This document shows positions 9,290 to 18,249 of a stretch of DNA of 64,000 nt, in pieces. A program made the translations under genes and the position numbers. The notes beneath the pieces are model-generated. The model saw nothing but the letters and a program-made list of their open reading frames with translations, was not told the DNA's origin and did no database searches. The stretch covers positions 1-64,000 of the forward strand of contig CAJPUR010000012.1 of assembly GCA_905381055.1 (NCBI GenBank), written 5' to 3'. How positions within the stretch are numbered: the stretch's first letter is position 1; every line of letters starts with the position of its first letter. This stretch comes from an uncultured Flavobacteriaceae bacterium (GTDB taxonomy: Bacteria > Bacteroidota > Bacteroidia > Flavobacteriales > Flavobacteriaceae).

Positions 9290-11824
9290 ATGGATGATAA
9301 TTTTTCAGCTCGTGTTAAAGATGTCATCTCCTTTAGTAAAGAGGAGGCCCTAAGGTTGGGGCATGACTATATTGGAACTGAGCATTTAATGTTAGGTATA
9401 CTTAGAGATGGTGGAGGAAAGGCTATTACAATTCTAAATAATATTGATATTGACTTAGAAAACTTAAGAAAGAAAGTTGAAATATTAAACCCTTCAATTA
9501 TTCAGAATTCTAATCTTGAAAATTCTAAAAATAATCTTCACCTAACTAGACAAGCCGAAAGAGCTCTGAAAACTACATTTCTAGAGGCAAAACTTTTTCA
9601 GAGTGATCTAATTAATACTGTTCATTTACTCCTATGTATTTTGAGAAATGAAAATGATCCAACAACTAAGTTACTTTTGAATTTAAATATCAGTTATGAT
9701 ATTGTTAAAGAGCAATTCAAATTAATGTTAACTAACGATTCTGATTATATAGACTTTCAGAATTCTTCATCTTTCCCTGAAGAAAAAGAAGATGATTCAT
9801 CTTCAGAAAAAGAAAATCCTTTTACTCAAAAAACTTCTGCATCAAAAAGTAAAAAATCTAAAACTCCTGTACTCGACAATTTTGGAAGAGATATTACTCT
9901 TCTTGCTGAAAACAACAAATTAGATCCGGTTGTTGGTAGAGAAAAAGAAATACAAAGAGTTTCGCAGATTTTAAGTAGACGTAAAAAAAATAATCCTCTA
10001 CTTATTGGTGAACCTGGTGTCGGTAAGTCTGCAATAGCAGAAGGCCTTGCTTTAAGAATAGTTCAAAAAAAGGTTTCTAGAATTTTATATGGTAAAAGAG
10101 TTGTTTCTCTTGATTTAGCTAGCCTTGTAGCTGGAACAAAATATAGAGGGCAATTTGAAGAAAGAATGAAAGCTGTAATGAATGAACTTGAAAAGAATGA
10201 TAACATCATACTTTTCATAGACGAAATACATACTATTGTTGGAGCTGGGGGGGCAACAGGAAGTCTTGACGCTTCAAATATGTTTAAGCCTGCACTTGCA
10301 AGAGGTGAAATTCAATGTATAGGTGCAACCACTTTGGATGAATACAGGCAAAATATTGAAAAAGATGGTGCACTAGAAAGAAGATTTCAAAAAATAATAG
10401 TTGAACAAACATCTGTAGAAGAAACCTATGAAATTCTAAAAAATATTAAAGATAAATATGAAAATCATCATAATGTAATTTACACTGATGAGGCCTTGAA
10501 ATCCTGTGTTGACTTAACCTACAGATATATTTCAGACCGCTTTTTACCTGACAAGGCTATTGATGCTCTTGATGAAGCAGGTTCAAGGGTTCATATTAAC
10601 AATATGAATGTACCTGATAACATTGTAAAACTCGAAGAAAATCTCGAAAAAATCAAAGATTTAAAAAATAGTGTTGTAAAAAAACAAAAATACGAAGAAG
10701 CTGCCAAGTTAAGAGATGACGAAAAGAAAATAGAAAGAGATTTAATTTTAGCTCAAAAAAAATGGGATGAAGAATCAAAATTGAATAAAATTCAGGTTGA
10801 TGAAACTCAAATTGCTGACGTAGTTTCTATGATGAGTAATATCCCTGTAAATAAAATTGTAAAAAAAGAAAAAAACAGGCTATCTAAGCTTGCTGAAACA
10901 ATTGGATCAAAATTAATTGGGCAAAAAAGTGCTGTTCAAAAGGTTGTCAAAGCAATTCAAAGAAACAGAGCAGGGTTAAAAGTTGTTGAAAAGCCAATTG
11001 GTTCATTTATTTTTTTAGGTCAAACTGGTGTTGGTAAAACTCAACTAGCTAAGATTCTTGCCTCTGAAATATTCGAGTCTGAAGAAAATCTGATAAGAAT
11101 TGATATGAGTGAATATATGGAGAAATTTGCAGTCTCAAGACTAATAGGATCTCCTCCTGGCTATGTTGGATATGAGGAAGGTGGTCAACTTAGTGAAAAA
11201 GTCAGATTAAAACCTTACTCGGTTATTCTTCTTGATGAAGTTGAAAAAGCACATCCTGATATTTTTAATATGCTTTTACAAGTTTTAGATGATGGATACT
11301 TAACTGACAGTTCAGGAAGAAAAATTAATTTCCAAAACACTATAATCATCATGACATCAAATATTGGTGCCAGGCAAATTAAAGATTTTGGAACTGGAGT
11401 TGGTTTTTCAACCTCTTCCCAAAAAGCTCAAACTCAGGATTTAGAAAAAAATATTATTGAAAATTCTTTGAAAAAAACTTTTGCTCCAGAATTTTTAAAT
11501 AGAATTGATGATATCGTTATTTTTAACTCTCTTGATAAAAAAGATATTATCAAGATAGTTGATATTGAATTAAATAAATTAGAAGAAAGAGTCAATAAAC
11601 TTGGTTACTCTATCGAAATATCAAAAAAGTCTAAAGAATTTGTTTGTGATAAAGGTTTTGATAAAAAATATGGTGCTCGCCCATTATCAAGAGCAATACA
11701 AAAGTATATTGAGGATTTAATTGCAGAGGAAATAGTTAATAATAAGATAAATGAAGGTGATTCCATATATATTGATGTAAATAAAAACTCTGATTTTTTA
11801 ACATTAGTAAAGAAAAATAAATAA
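9290..11824 (+). CDS. clpC: ClpC-type AAA+ unfoldase (HSP100)
   Basis: ATP-dependent unfoldase that feeds substrates to the ClpP protease. The N-terminal Clp-N repeats (about 1-145) are followed by the first AAA+ module with Walker A GEPGVGKS (240-247) and Walker B LFIDEIHT. A UVR-type middle segment (KYEEAAKLRDDEKK, around 465-478) separates it from the second AAA+ module with Walker A GQTGVGKT (577-584) and arginine finger region FLNRIDD. I chose ATG 9290 because MDDNFSARVKDVI is the usual ClpC N-terminus; an in-frame TTG two codons earlier is unlikely. A Lys/Ser-rich linker (about 165-190) joins the N-domain to AAA-1. The gene stands alone on the plus strand. Confidence 0.96.
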   Translation: MDDNFSARVKDVISFSKEEALRLGHDYIGTEHLMLGILRDGGGKAITILNNIDIDLENLRKKVEILNPSIIQNSNLENSKNNLHLTRQAERALKTTFLEAKLFQSDLINTVHLLLCILRNENDPTTKLLLNLNISYDIVKEQFKLMLTNDSDYIDFQNSSSFPEEKEDDSSSEKENPFTQKTSASKSKKSKTPVLDNFGRDITLLAENNKLDPVVGREKEIQRVSQILSRRKKNNPLLIGEPGVGKSAIAEGLALRIVQKKVSRILYGKRVVSLDLASLVAGTKYRGQFEERMKAVMNELEKNDNIILFIDEIHTIVGAGGATGSLDASNMFKPALARGEIQCIGATTLDEYRQNIEKDGALERRFQKIIVEQTSVEETYEILKNIKDKYENHHNVIYTDEALKSCVDLTYRYISDRFLPDKAIDALDEAGSRVHINNMNVPDNIVKLEENLEKIKDLKNSVVKKQKYEEAAKLRDDEKKIERDLILAQKKWDEESKLNKIQVDETQIADVVSMMSNIPVNKIVKKEKNRLSKLAETIGSKLIGQKSAVQKVVKAIQRNRAGLKVVEKPIGSFIFLGQTGVGKTQLAKILASEIFESEENLIRIDMSEYMEKFAVSRLIGSPPGYVGYEEGGQLSEKVRLKPYSVILLDEVEKAHPDIFNMLLQVLDDGYLTDSSGRKINFQNTIIIMTSNIGARQIKDFGTGVGFSTSSQKAQTQDLEKNIIENSLKKTFAPEFLNRIDDIVIFNSLDKKDIIKIVDIELNKLEERVNKLGYSIEISKKSKEFVCDKGFDKKYGARPLSRAIQKYIEDLIAEEIVNNKINEGDSIYIDVNKNSDFLTLVKKNK

Positions 11825-11857
11825 AAATATATTATAAACCTACTTAAATTAGTTTCT

Positions 11858-11865
11858 TAACTTTG
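11858..11865 (+). promoter_or_regulatory. -7 promoter element of the threonine operon
   Basis: TAACTTTG followed by CA matches TAnnTTTG. With the 6-7 nt spacing seen at rnpB, transcription should start near 11872, about 20 nt before the leader ORF and about 230 nt before thrA. A clear -33 TTG is not visible. Confidence 0.5.
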
Positions 11866-11891
11866 CATATCAAATTATTTATTTTATTTAA

Positions 11892-11969
11892 ATGAAAATA
11901 ATATCTTTTTCATATCATAATTCATTAGTTAACCTCTCCACTATATCTAATTCACATACTACCCTGTAA
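11892..11969 (+). CDS. Putative threonine/isoleucine leader peptide (25 aa)
   Basis: Short ORF beginning MKIISFSYH and ending STISNSHTTL before TAA. It starts about 20 nt downstream of the inferred transcription start and lies wholly in the 5' leader of thrABC. Ile occurs at positions 3, 4 and 18 and Thr at 17, 23 and 24, and Ser is frequent. The Thr pair falls two codons before the stop, where a stalled ribosome would cover the first arm of the hairpin at 11961-11975. This is the arrangement expected of a transcription-attenuation leader sensing charged tRNA-Thr or tRNA-Ile. No homologue is known to me, and Thr content is modest, so the assignment is an inference from position, size and codons. 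Confidence 0.45.
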   Translation: MKIISFSYHNSLVNLSTISNSHTTL

Positions 11970-12015
11970 TGGGGTTACAAAATTATATTCAACAATAAAA
12001 TATTTTGAATTTTAT
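11961..12015 (+). promoter_or_regulatory. Competing hairpins in the thr leader
   Basis: ACCC (11961-11964) can pair with GGGT (11972-11975), while TGTAA (11965-11969) can pair with TTACA (11975-11979). The two hairpins share bases and exclude each other, and both begin at the end of the leader ORF. Downstream, ATAAAAT (11995-12001) pairs with ATTTTAT (12009-12015). No GC-rich stem with a T run is present, so a classical intrinsic terminator is not seen. Confidence 0.35.
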
Positions 12016-12061
12016 ATTCAATGTAAATAAAATAACCTTCTTTTATTAGAGTTTAATTTAT

Positions 12062-12085
12062 ATAAAGTAACTTCGTTTACTTTAT
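12062..12085 (+). promoter_or_regulatory. Perfect 9-bp hairpin just upstream of thrA
   Basis: ATAAAGTAA (12062-12070) and TTACTTTAT (12077-12085) are perfect reverse complements around the six-base loop CTTCGT. The stem ends 15 nt before the thrA ATG. It has no T tract after it, so it may affect initiation or mRNA stability rather than act as a terminator. Confidence 0.45.
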
Positions 12086-12100
12086 TCAAAGAAAAAAAAT

Positions 12101-14545
12101 ATGAAAGTTTTAAAATTTGGCGGTACATCTGTAGCAAATAATTATTCAATTAATAAAGTTATTAAAATTGTAAATAATCAATCCGATAAACTAGTGGTTG
12201 TTGTTTCTGCGCTTGGAGGAATAACTGACTTGTTAGATACGATTATGAATAAAGCATTAAATAATGATAAGTCATTTTTCTTAGAGATGGAAGTTATTGA
12301 AAAAAGACATCTTGAATTAATTAAAAAATCAATAAAAATTGTAAATCAAAGTAAAATAATAAGTTTTTTAAAAAAAGAGCTAAATAAACTTGAAACCACT
12401 ATTGATGGAGTTTTAGTTTTAAATGAATTAACTTCAAAAACAATTTCTAAAATTTTAAGTTTTGGTGAAGTACTCTCAAGTAAAATTATTTCTGAAATTT
12501 TCAAAGAAAAAAAATTAGATGTTCAACTAGTTGACTCTAGAAATATAATTACAACAATTCAAAAGAATAAAAAAGAAATTGTTGATTGGAATAAAACAGA
12601 AAAAAAAACTAAATCAATTTTTAATTCTTTAAATGCTAAAATTATTATTCTTCCAGGTTTTATTTCATCAAATTCTAATGGATATATAACTACTCTTGGA
12701 AGAGGTGGATCAGATTATACTGCTTCAATTATTGCAAATATATTAGATGCTAAAGTTCTTGAAATATGGACAGATGTAAGTGGCATGTATACAGCAAATC
12801 CTAATATTGTATCCCAAGCAAATCCTATAGATAGATTAACTTATTTTGAAGCTATGGAGCTTTCTCATTTTGGAGCGAAAGTTATTTTTCCTCCAACTCT
12901 GCAACCCCTTGTTGAAAAGAATATACCAGTTAAAATAAAAAATACATTTAAACCTGAAGATAAGGGAACTCTTATCGATTCAAATTCCTCTCCAAGAAAC
13001 AAACAAGTCATAAAAGGAATAAGTCATATTGACAATATTTCTTTAATTAGTCTTGAGGGTAGTGGAATGATTGGTATCCCTGGGTTTTCAAAAAGGCTAT
13101 TTGAAGTTCTACTTAAAGAAAATATAAATGTTATAATGATAACTCAAGCCTCTTCAGAACAATCAATATGTATTGGAGTAAAAAGTTTTGATTCAGAAAT
13201 TGCAAAAAGTGCAATTGACAATGAATTTGAATTTGAAATTAGCCAAAAAAAGGTTTCCCCAACAACTCTTGAAAATGGTTTAGTTAATATTGCTATGGTT
13301 GGTGAAAAAATGAAAGATCATCAAGGAATCAGTGGAAAAATGTTTAGTTCATTGGGTAATAACAATGTAAATATAAGAGCCATTGCACAAGGTGCATCAG
13401 AAAGAAATATTTCAATAATTATAAAAAAGAAAGATTGTAAAAAGGCCCTTAATACATTACATGAAAGATTTTTTGAAGAAAATATAAAGGAATTGAATCT
13501 ATTTATTATAGGTGTTGGAAATGTTGGCAGTAAGCTATTAGAGCAAATTGAGAATCAAACTGATTATCTAAAGGAAAATTTAAAATTAAGAATTAGAGTT
13601 ATTTCCATTTCAAATTCAAAAAAAATGATATTGGGAACTAATTCTATAACAATTAAAAATTGGAAAAAAACTTTAAAAAATGGAATTAAAACTAATATTG
13701 AAAAATTCTATAAACATGCAAAGAAATTAAACTACCGAAATAGTATTTTTGTTGACAATACTGCTAGTAACTTAATCTCAATGGAATATGAAAAATACTT
13801 AAATTCAAATATAGGTGTAGTAACATGTAATAAAATTGCATGTGCGGATACTTTAAAAAATTATTTGAATTTAAAGAATTTATCAAGGAAATTCGGTAGT
13901 CCCTTTTTATTTGAAACTAATGTTGGAGCTGGGCTTCCAATTATTGATACTTTAAACAACCTAATTGCATCAGGCGATCAAATAAATGAAATTCAAGCAG
14001 TTTTATCAGGGAGTTTAAACTTCATTTTTAATAATTTTAATATTAAAAGTACTTTTCATGAAATAGTTCAAAGAGCTCAAAATGAAGGTTATACTGAACC
14101 AGATCCAAAAATTGATCTAAGTGGAATTGATGTTGCAAGAAAAATATTAATTCTTGCTAGAGAAAGTGGTTTAAAAATTGAGTTAGATGATATAAAAATA
14201 TCTTCTTTTCTTCCCAAAAAATCATTAACTACTTCAAATAATAAAGAATTCTACGATTCATTAATTGAGAATGAAAATCACTTTAACAAACTATTAAAAA
14301 AAGCTAATGAAAATGATTCAAAATTAAAATATGTTGCAAATCTTAAAAATGGAAAAGCTAAAGTAGGTCTTGAAGAAATACCAAAAGGTCATAATTTTTA
14401 TGATCTTGAAGGTAGTGATAATATTGTTTTGTTTTATACAAATAGATACTCAAAACAACCGCTAATTGTAAAGGGAGCTGGAGCTGGAGCTGAAGTTACG
14501 GCTTCTGGGATATTTGCTGATATTATTAGAATTGGAAAACGATAA
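12101..14545 (+). CDS. thrA: Bifunctional aspartokinase / homoserine dehydrogenase
   Basis: Catalyses the first step (aspartate phosphorylation) and third step (aspartate-semialdehyde reduction) of threonine synthesis. The aspartokinase domain begins with KFGGTS (5-10). Two ACT regulatory units follow (about 310-460; SLEGSGMIGIPG and VNIAMVGEKMKD), the sites of feedback inhibition in this family. The homoserine dehydrogenase domain starts at about residue 468 with the dinucleotide-binding IIGVGNVGSK and includes ETNVGAGLPII and EPDPKIDLSG. At 814 aa it has the ThrA/MetL architecture. It is the first gene of thrABC, 2 bp ahead of thrB, behind a 276-nt leader with promoter and structure, which suggests transcriptional or translational control. 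Confidence 0.96.
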   Translation: MKVLKFGGTSVANNYSINKVIKIVNNQSDKLVVVVSALGGITDLLDTIMNKALNNDKSFFLEMEVIEKRHLELIKKSIKIVNQSKIISFLKKELNKLETTIDGVLVLNELTSKTISKILSFGEVLSSKIISEIFKEKKLDVQLVDSRNIITTIQKNKKEIVDWNKTEKKTKSIFNSLNAKIIILPGFISSNSNGYITTLGRGGSDYTASIIANILDAKVLEIWTDVSGMYTANPNIVSQANPIDRLTYFEAMELSHFGAKVIFPPTLQPLVEKNIPVKIKNTFKPEDKGTLIDSNSSPRNKQVIKGISHIDNISLISLEGSGMIGIPGFSKRLFEVLLKENINVIMITQASSEQSICIGVKSFDSEIAKSAIDNEFEFEISQKKVSPTTLENGLVNIAMVGEKMKDHQGISGKMFSSLGNNNVNIRAIAQGASERNISIIIKKKDCKKALNTLHERFFEENIKELNLFIIGVGNVGSKLLEQIENQTDYLKENLKLRIRVISISNSKKMILGTNSITIKNWKKTLKNGIKTNIEKFYKHAKKLNYRNSIFVDNTASNLISMEYEKYLNSNIGVVTCNKIACADTLKNYLNLKNLSRKFGSPFLFETNVGAGLPIIDTLNNLIASGDQINEIQAVLSGSLNFIFNNFNIKSTFHEIVQRAQNEGYTEPDPKIDLSGIDVARKILILARESGLKIELDDIKISSFLPKKSLTTSNNKEFYDSLIENENHFNKLLKKANENDSKLKYVANLKNGKAKVGLEEIPKGHNFYDLEGSDNIVLFYTNRYSKQPLIVKGAGAGAEVTASGIFADIIRIGKR

Positions 14546-14547
14546 TA

Positions 14548-15477
14548 ATGAACGAAGTTAAGATTTTTTGTCCAGCGAGTGTAGCAAATGTATCATGCGG
14601 ATTTGATATATTAGGATTTTGTCTTGATAAAATAGGAGACGAAATGATAATCAGAAAAACTTCTAAGCCAGGAATTAATATCACTAAAATTGTAGGGGAA
14701 AATTTACCTTATGAATCAAAAAAAAATGTTGCCGGTGTTTCTGGTATTTCATTGCTAAATGAACTTTCTACAGATTTTGGTTTTGAAATAGAAATTTATA
14801 AAGGAATTAAGTCTGGAAGTGGAATAGGAAGTAGTGCAGCAAGCTCAGCAGGGGCTGTATTTGGAATTAATGAACTTTTAGGAAAACCATTTTCTAGAAA
14901 AGAATTGATTAAATTTGCCATGAAAGGTGAAGAATTAGCTAGCGGAAGTATTCATGCTGATAATGTTGCTCCAGTTCTTATGGGGGGGTTTACTCTAGTA
15001 AGAGACATTAATTCACTTGATATAATAAGTCTTCCATTCCCAAAAAAGCTTTTTGCGTCAATAATTCATCCTGAAATTGAATTAAAAACTTCTGATTCTA
15101 GATCTGTTTTAAAACAAAAAGTTCCATTGAAAAAAGCAATTCAACAATCTGCAAATATTGCATCCTTAATCAGTGGATTATACACAGAAGACTATAAACT
15201 CATAAGTAGATCTCTTATTGATGTATTAGTTGAGCCATACAGATCTGATCTAATTCCTGCCTTTAATGATTTAAAAAAAACTTCAAGTAATAATGGATCA
15301 CTTGGTACCGGAATATCAGGATCAGGACCATCAGTTTTTGCACTATCAAAAGGTGAAAAAACTGCAAAATCTGTAACAAGTGAAATGGGTAAAGTTTTAG
15401 TTCCCTTAAATCTAAAATTTCATTCATATACATCAAAAATCAATTCAACAGGTATTAAATTAATTAGTTCAAGATGA
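14548..15477 (+). CDS. thrB: Homoserine kinase
   Basis: GHMP-family kinase converting homoserine to O-phosphohomoserine with ATP. The phosphate-binding loop is GSGIGSSAASSAG (90-102), and a conserved N-terminal motif is ASVANVSCGFD (10-20). The C-terminal GHMP motif GTGISGSGPSVFAL is intact. Length 309 aa is typical. It sits 2 bp after thrA, and its stop overlaps the thrC start as ATGA, indicating translational coupling. Confidence 0.97.
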   Translation: MNEVKIFCPASVANVSCGFDILGFCLDKIGDEMIIRKTSKPGINITKIVGENLPYESKKNVAGVSGISLLNELSTDFGFEIEIYKGIKSGSGIGSSAASSAGAVFGINELLGKPFSRKELIKFAMKGEELASGSIHADNVAPVLMGGFTLVRDINSLDIISLPFPKKLFASIIHPEIELKTSDSRSVLKQKVPLKKAIQQSANIASLISGLYTEDYKLISRSLIDVLVEPYRSDLIPAFNDLKKTSSNNGSLGTGISGSGPSVFALSKGEKTAKSVTSEMGKVLVPLNLKFHSYTSKINSTGIKLISSR

Positions 15478-16769
15478 TATATGCCAGTCTAAATAATAAC
15501 TCGCCTAGTGTCACATTCAAAGATGCTGTGATCAGAGGTTTAGCTCCTGACAAGGGTTTGTATTTTCCTAAAAAAATACCTAAACTTTCTAAATCATTTT
15601 TTGATAATATTGAAAGTCTAAATGAAAATGAAATTGCCTATGAAGCTATTAAGCATTATGTGAATTTTGATATTTCAAAAAATGAACTTAAAAAAATTAT
15701 TTCTGAAACTTTATCATTTAACTTTCCAATAATTAAAATCAGTGAAAAAATTTATTCAATGGAACTATATCAGGGTCCTACGCTTGCTTTTAAAGATGTT
15801 GGAGCAAGATTCATGGCAAGATGCTTGGGATATTTTAATAAAAAAGAAAGATCTAATAAAATTACAGTTTTAGTTGCAACATCAGGTGATACAGGAGGAG
15901 CAGTTGCTGATGGATTTCTTGATGTAGATGGAATTAACGTTATTATTCTATATCCAAGTAAAAAAGTTAGTGAAATCCAAGAAAAACAACTTACAACATT
16001 AGGGAAAAATATATCAGCATTAGAGGTTAATGGGACTTTTGACGATTGTCAAGAGATGGTTAAAAAATCATTTTTAGATAAAGACATAATTAAAAAAAAT
16101 AAACTTACCTCAGCAAATTCAATTAATATTGGTAGATGGTTACCTCAAATGTTTTATTATTTTTTTGCATACAAATACTTAAAAAAAACAAATAAACCTA
16201 TAGTCATATCAGTTCCAAGTGGAAATTTTGGAAACATATGTGCAGGACTATTATCTAAGAAAATGGGGCTTCCAATTGACCATTTTATAGCTTCTACCAA
16301 TATCAATGATGTAGTCCCAAGATATTTGAAAACCAATAAATATTGTCCAGAACCTTCAATTCAAACTATTTCAAATGCAATGGATGTTGGAAATCCAAGT
16401 AATTTTGTAAGGATTGCAAAAATATTTGACAATAATTTTAAAAAAATAAAATCTAGTCTCTCAGGTTTTCAATTTAGTGATAATCAGACAAAAGAAGCAA
16501 TAAAAGAAATATATGAAAAATCGAAGTTTATTTCTGATCCTCATGGTGCAGTAGGTTATTTAGGACTAAAAAGTTATTTAAAAATCAACAATGACAAATT
16601 AGGACTTTTCATGGGGACTGCACATCCAGTAAAGTTCATTGATGTTGTTGAAAAAACGCTAGATATGAAATTAAAATTACCTGAAAAAATAAAAACAATT
16701 ATTAAAAAAGAAAAAAAAAGCACTAAAATCAATAACTATAAAGAATTAAAAAATTATCTAATTGAATAA
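15474..16769 (+). CDS. thrC: Threonine synthase
   Basis: PLP-dependent lyase that converts O-phosphohomoserine to threonine, the last step of the pathway. The Schiff-base lysine is K107 in GPTLAFKDVGARF. The phosphate-binding and active-site motifs ATSGDTGGAVADG and SVPSGNFGNICAG are present. At 431 aa it matches the E. coli-type enzyme. It overlaps thrB by 4 nt and ends 3 bp before the convergent M24 peptidase gene, so the operon ends here. Confidence 0.96.
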   Translation: MIYASLNNNSPSVTFKDAVIRGLAPDKGLYFPKKIPKLSKSFFDNIESLNENEIAYEAIKHYVNFDISKNELKKIISETLSFNFPIIKISEKIYSMELYQGPTLAFKDVGARFMARCLGYFNKKERSNKITVLVATSGDTGGAVADGFLDVDGINVIILYPSKKVSEIQEKQLTTLGKNISALEVNGTFDDCQEMVKKSFLDKDIIKKNKLTSANSINIGRWLPQMFYYFFAYKYLKKTNKPIVISVPSGNFGNICAGLLSKKMGLPIDHFIASTNINDVVPRYLKTNKYCPEPSIQTISNAMDVGNPSNFVRIAKIFDNNFKKIKSSLSGFQFSDNQTKEAIKEIYEKSKFISDPHGAVGYLGLKSYLKINNDKLGLFMGTAHPVKFIDVVEKTLDMKLKLPEKIKTIIKKEKKSTKINNYKELKNYLIE

Positions 16770-16772
16770 TTT

Positions 16773-18179
16773 TTATTCAAGCTTAGGAATTAAAAAGTTA
16801 CTCAAAATACTTTTATTTTCCATTAATCTTTCAATTTCATTTAGTTTTCTTGGAAGTATGTCAGATAAAATTATTGGACCCTCCTTGGTTATTAATATAT
16901 CATCCTCAATTCTGATAGCTATCCCCCACCACTTTTTATCACAATTACTTCCTACAGGTATGTAAATACCTGGCTCAACTGTAACAACAGCATTTTCCTT
17001 ATATAATCCATAATTAGTTGAATCATGAACATCTAATCCGATATGGTGAGAACTACCATGAGGGAAATATTTTTTTGCATCTTTTGGGTGATCAATTATG
17101 TTTAAATCCATAAGACCATCAGCAATTACTTTATAAGAAGCATTATAAATATTTTTGTATGTATTATTAATAATAGCATTCTTTATTCCTGCCTCTTGAG
17201 CATTATATACAATTTCATAAACTTTTTTTTGTTCAGAATTAAAAATACCATTCACAGGAATAGTTCTTGAAATATCAGCACTATAGCCCATATACTCTGC
17301 TCCAACATCCATTAAAACCAGATCATTATTTTTCATAATAGCATTATTTTTAGTGTAGTGTAGAATACATCCATTATTACCAGAACCTATTATTGAGGGA
17401 AATCCAACATTAGCAATACCATATTTTTTATGAACAAACTCATGAATACCCTGAATCTCTCTTTCAGACATTCCTGGCTTTATATATTTCATTACTTCAA
17501 TAAAGCCAATACAAGTAATTTGAATTGCTTTTTTTAACAAATCTAATTCTTGCAAAGTTTTTGATTCTCTTAAAGAACTCATTAATTCAAATAAAACCTT
17601 TGAATTTAAACTTATTTTATTTTTATCAAAATTCAATTGATTTTTAAAAGACTCAACTAAATCATATAAATCAAATTTATCTTTTTTATCATCTACAATA
17701 TTATTGAAATCAAAAAAATATATATTGTCAAAAGTATTGAAATCAATAGAGGGAATTAAAAAATCAGATACGCTTTTAACCCTTTTTATCCCGAGTTTTT
17801 TTGCACCATCCAACCCAATTCTATTTGACTCCCACAAATCATTATATTTACTTTTTTTTTGAACAAAAATTATCTCATCAAATTTACCAATAGAATCGGT
17901 TTGATCATTTGAAAAAATAATCAAAACCGCATTAGGTTCAATTAAACCAGATAAATAATAAAAATTTGAATCTTGTTTATACTGATATTTTTGATTTATC
18001 GATCTGTATTGTTCAGGGTAAGAAAAAAAAACTGAAACACTATTATCGGGAAGACTTTCTCTTAGAATATCTCTTCTTGATTTGTGAAATTCTGGACCCA
18101 AGGAATATAATTCAAAATTTTGCCCATATATATCAATAGTCAAAATAAGAATTAACAAAAAAAACTTATTAAAATTCAT
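16773..18179 (-). CDS. Secreted M24-family Xaa-Pro aminopeptidase
   Basis: Metallopeptidase of the creatinase/PepP type that removes N-terminal residues preceding proline. After a signal-like segment (FNKFFLLILILTIDIYGQ) comes an aminopeptidase P N-terminal domain (about 25-165), then the pita-bread catalytic domain. Metal ligands are recognisable: Asp in DVGAEYMGYSADISRT (two Asp), His in GSSHHIGLDVHD, and Glu in VTVEPGIYIP and AIRIEDDIL. I use ATG 18179; an in-frame TTG lies one codon upstream. The signal peptide suggests a periplasmic or outer-membrane-associated enzyme, unlike cytoplasmic PepP. It is transcribed alone, convergent to thrC. Confidence 0.9.
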   Translation of the reverse strand: MNFNKFFLLILILTIDIYGQNFELYSLGPEFHKSRRDILRESLPDNSVSVFFSYPEQYRSINQKYQYKQDSNFYYLSGLIEPNAVLIIFSNDQTDSIGKFDEIIFVQKKSKYNDLWESNRIGLDGAKKLGIKRVKSVSDFLIPSIDFNTFDNIYFFDFNNIVDDKKDKFDLYDLVESFKNQLNFDKNKISLNSKVLFELMSSLRESKTLQELDLLKKAIQITCIGFIEVMKYIKPGMSEREIQGIHEFVHKKYGIANVGFPSIIGSGNNGCILHYTKNNAIMKNNDLVLMDVGAEYMGYSADISRTIPVNGIFNSEQKKVYEIVYNAQEAGIKNAIINNTYKNIYNASYKVIADGLMDLNIIDHPKDAKKYFPHGSSHHIGLDVHDSTNYGLYKENAVVTVEPGIYIPVGSNCDKKWWGIAIRIEDDILITKEGPIILSDILPRKLNEIERLMENKSILSNFLIPKLE

Positions 18180-18249
18180 CAAAATATTATTTATGATTCT
18201 AAACTTAAAATTTATTTTAAATGTAATATTTTTATAGTAAAAATTTTTA

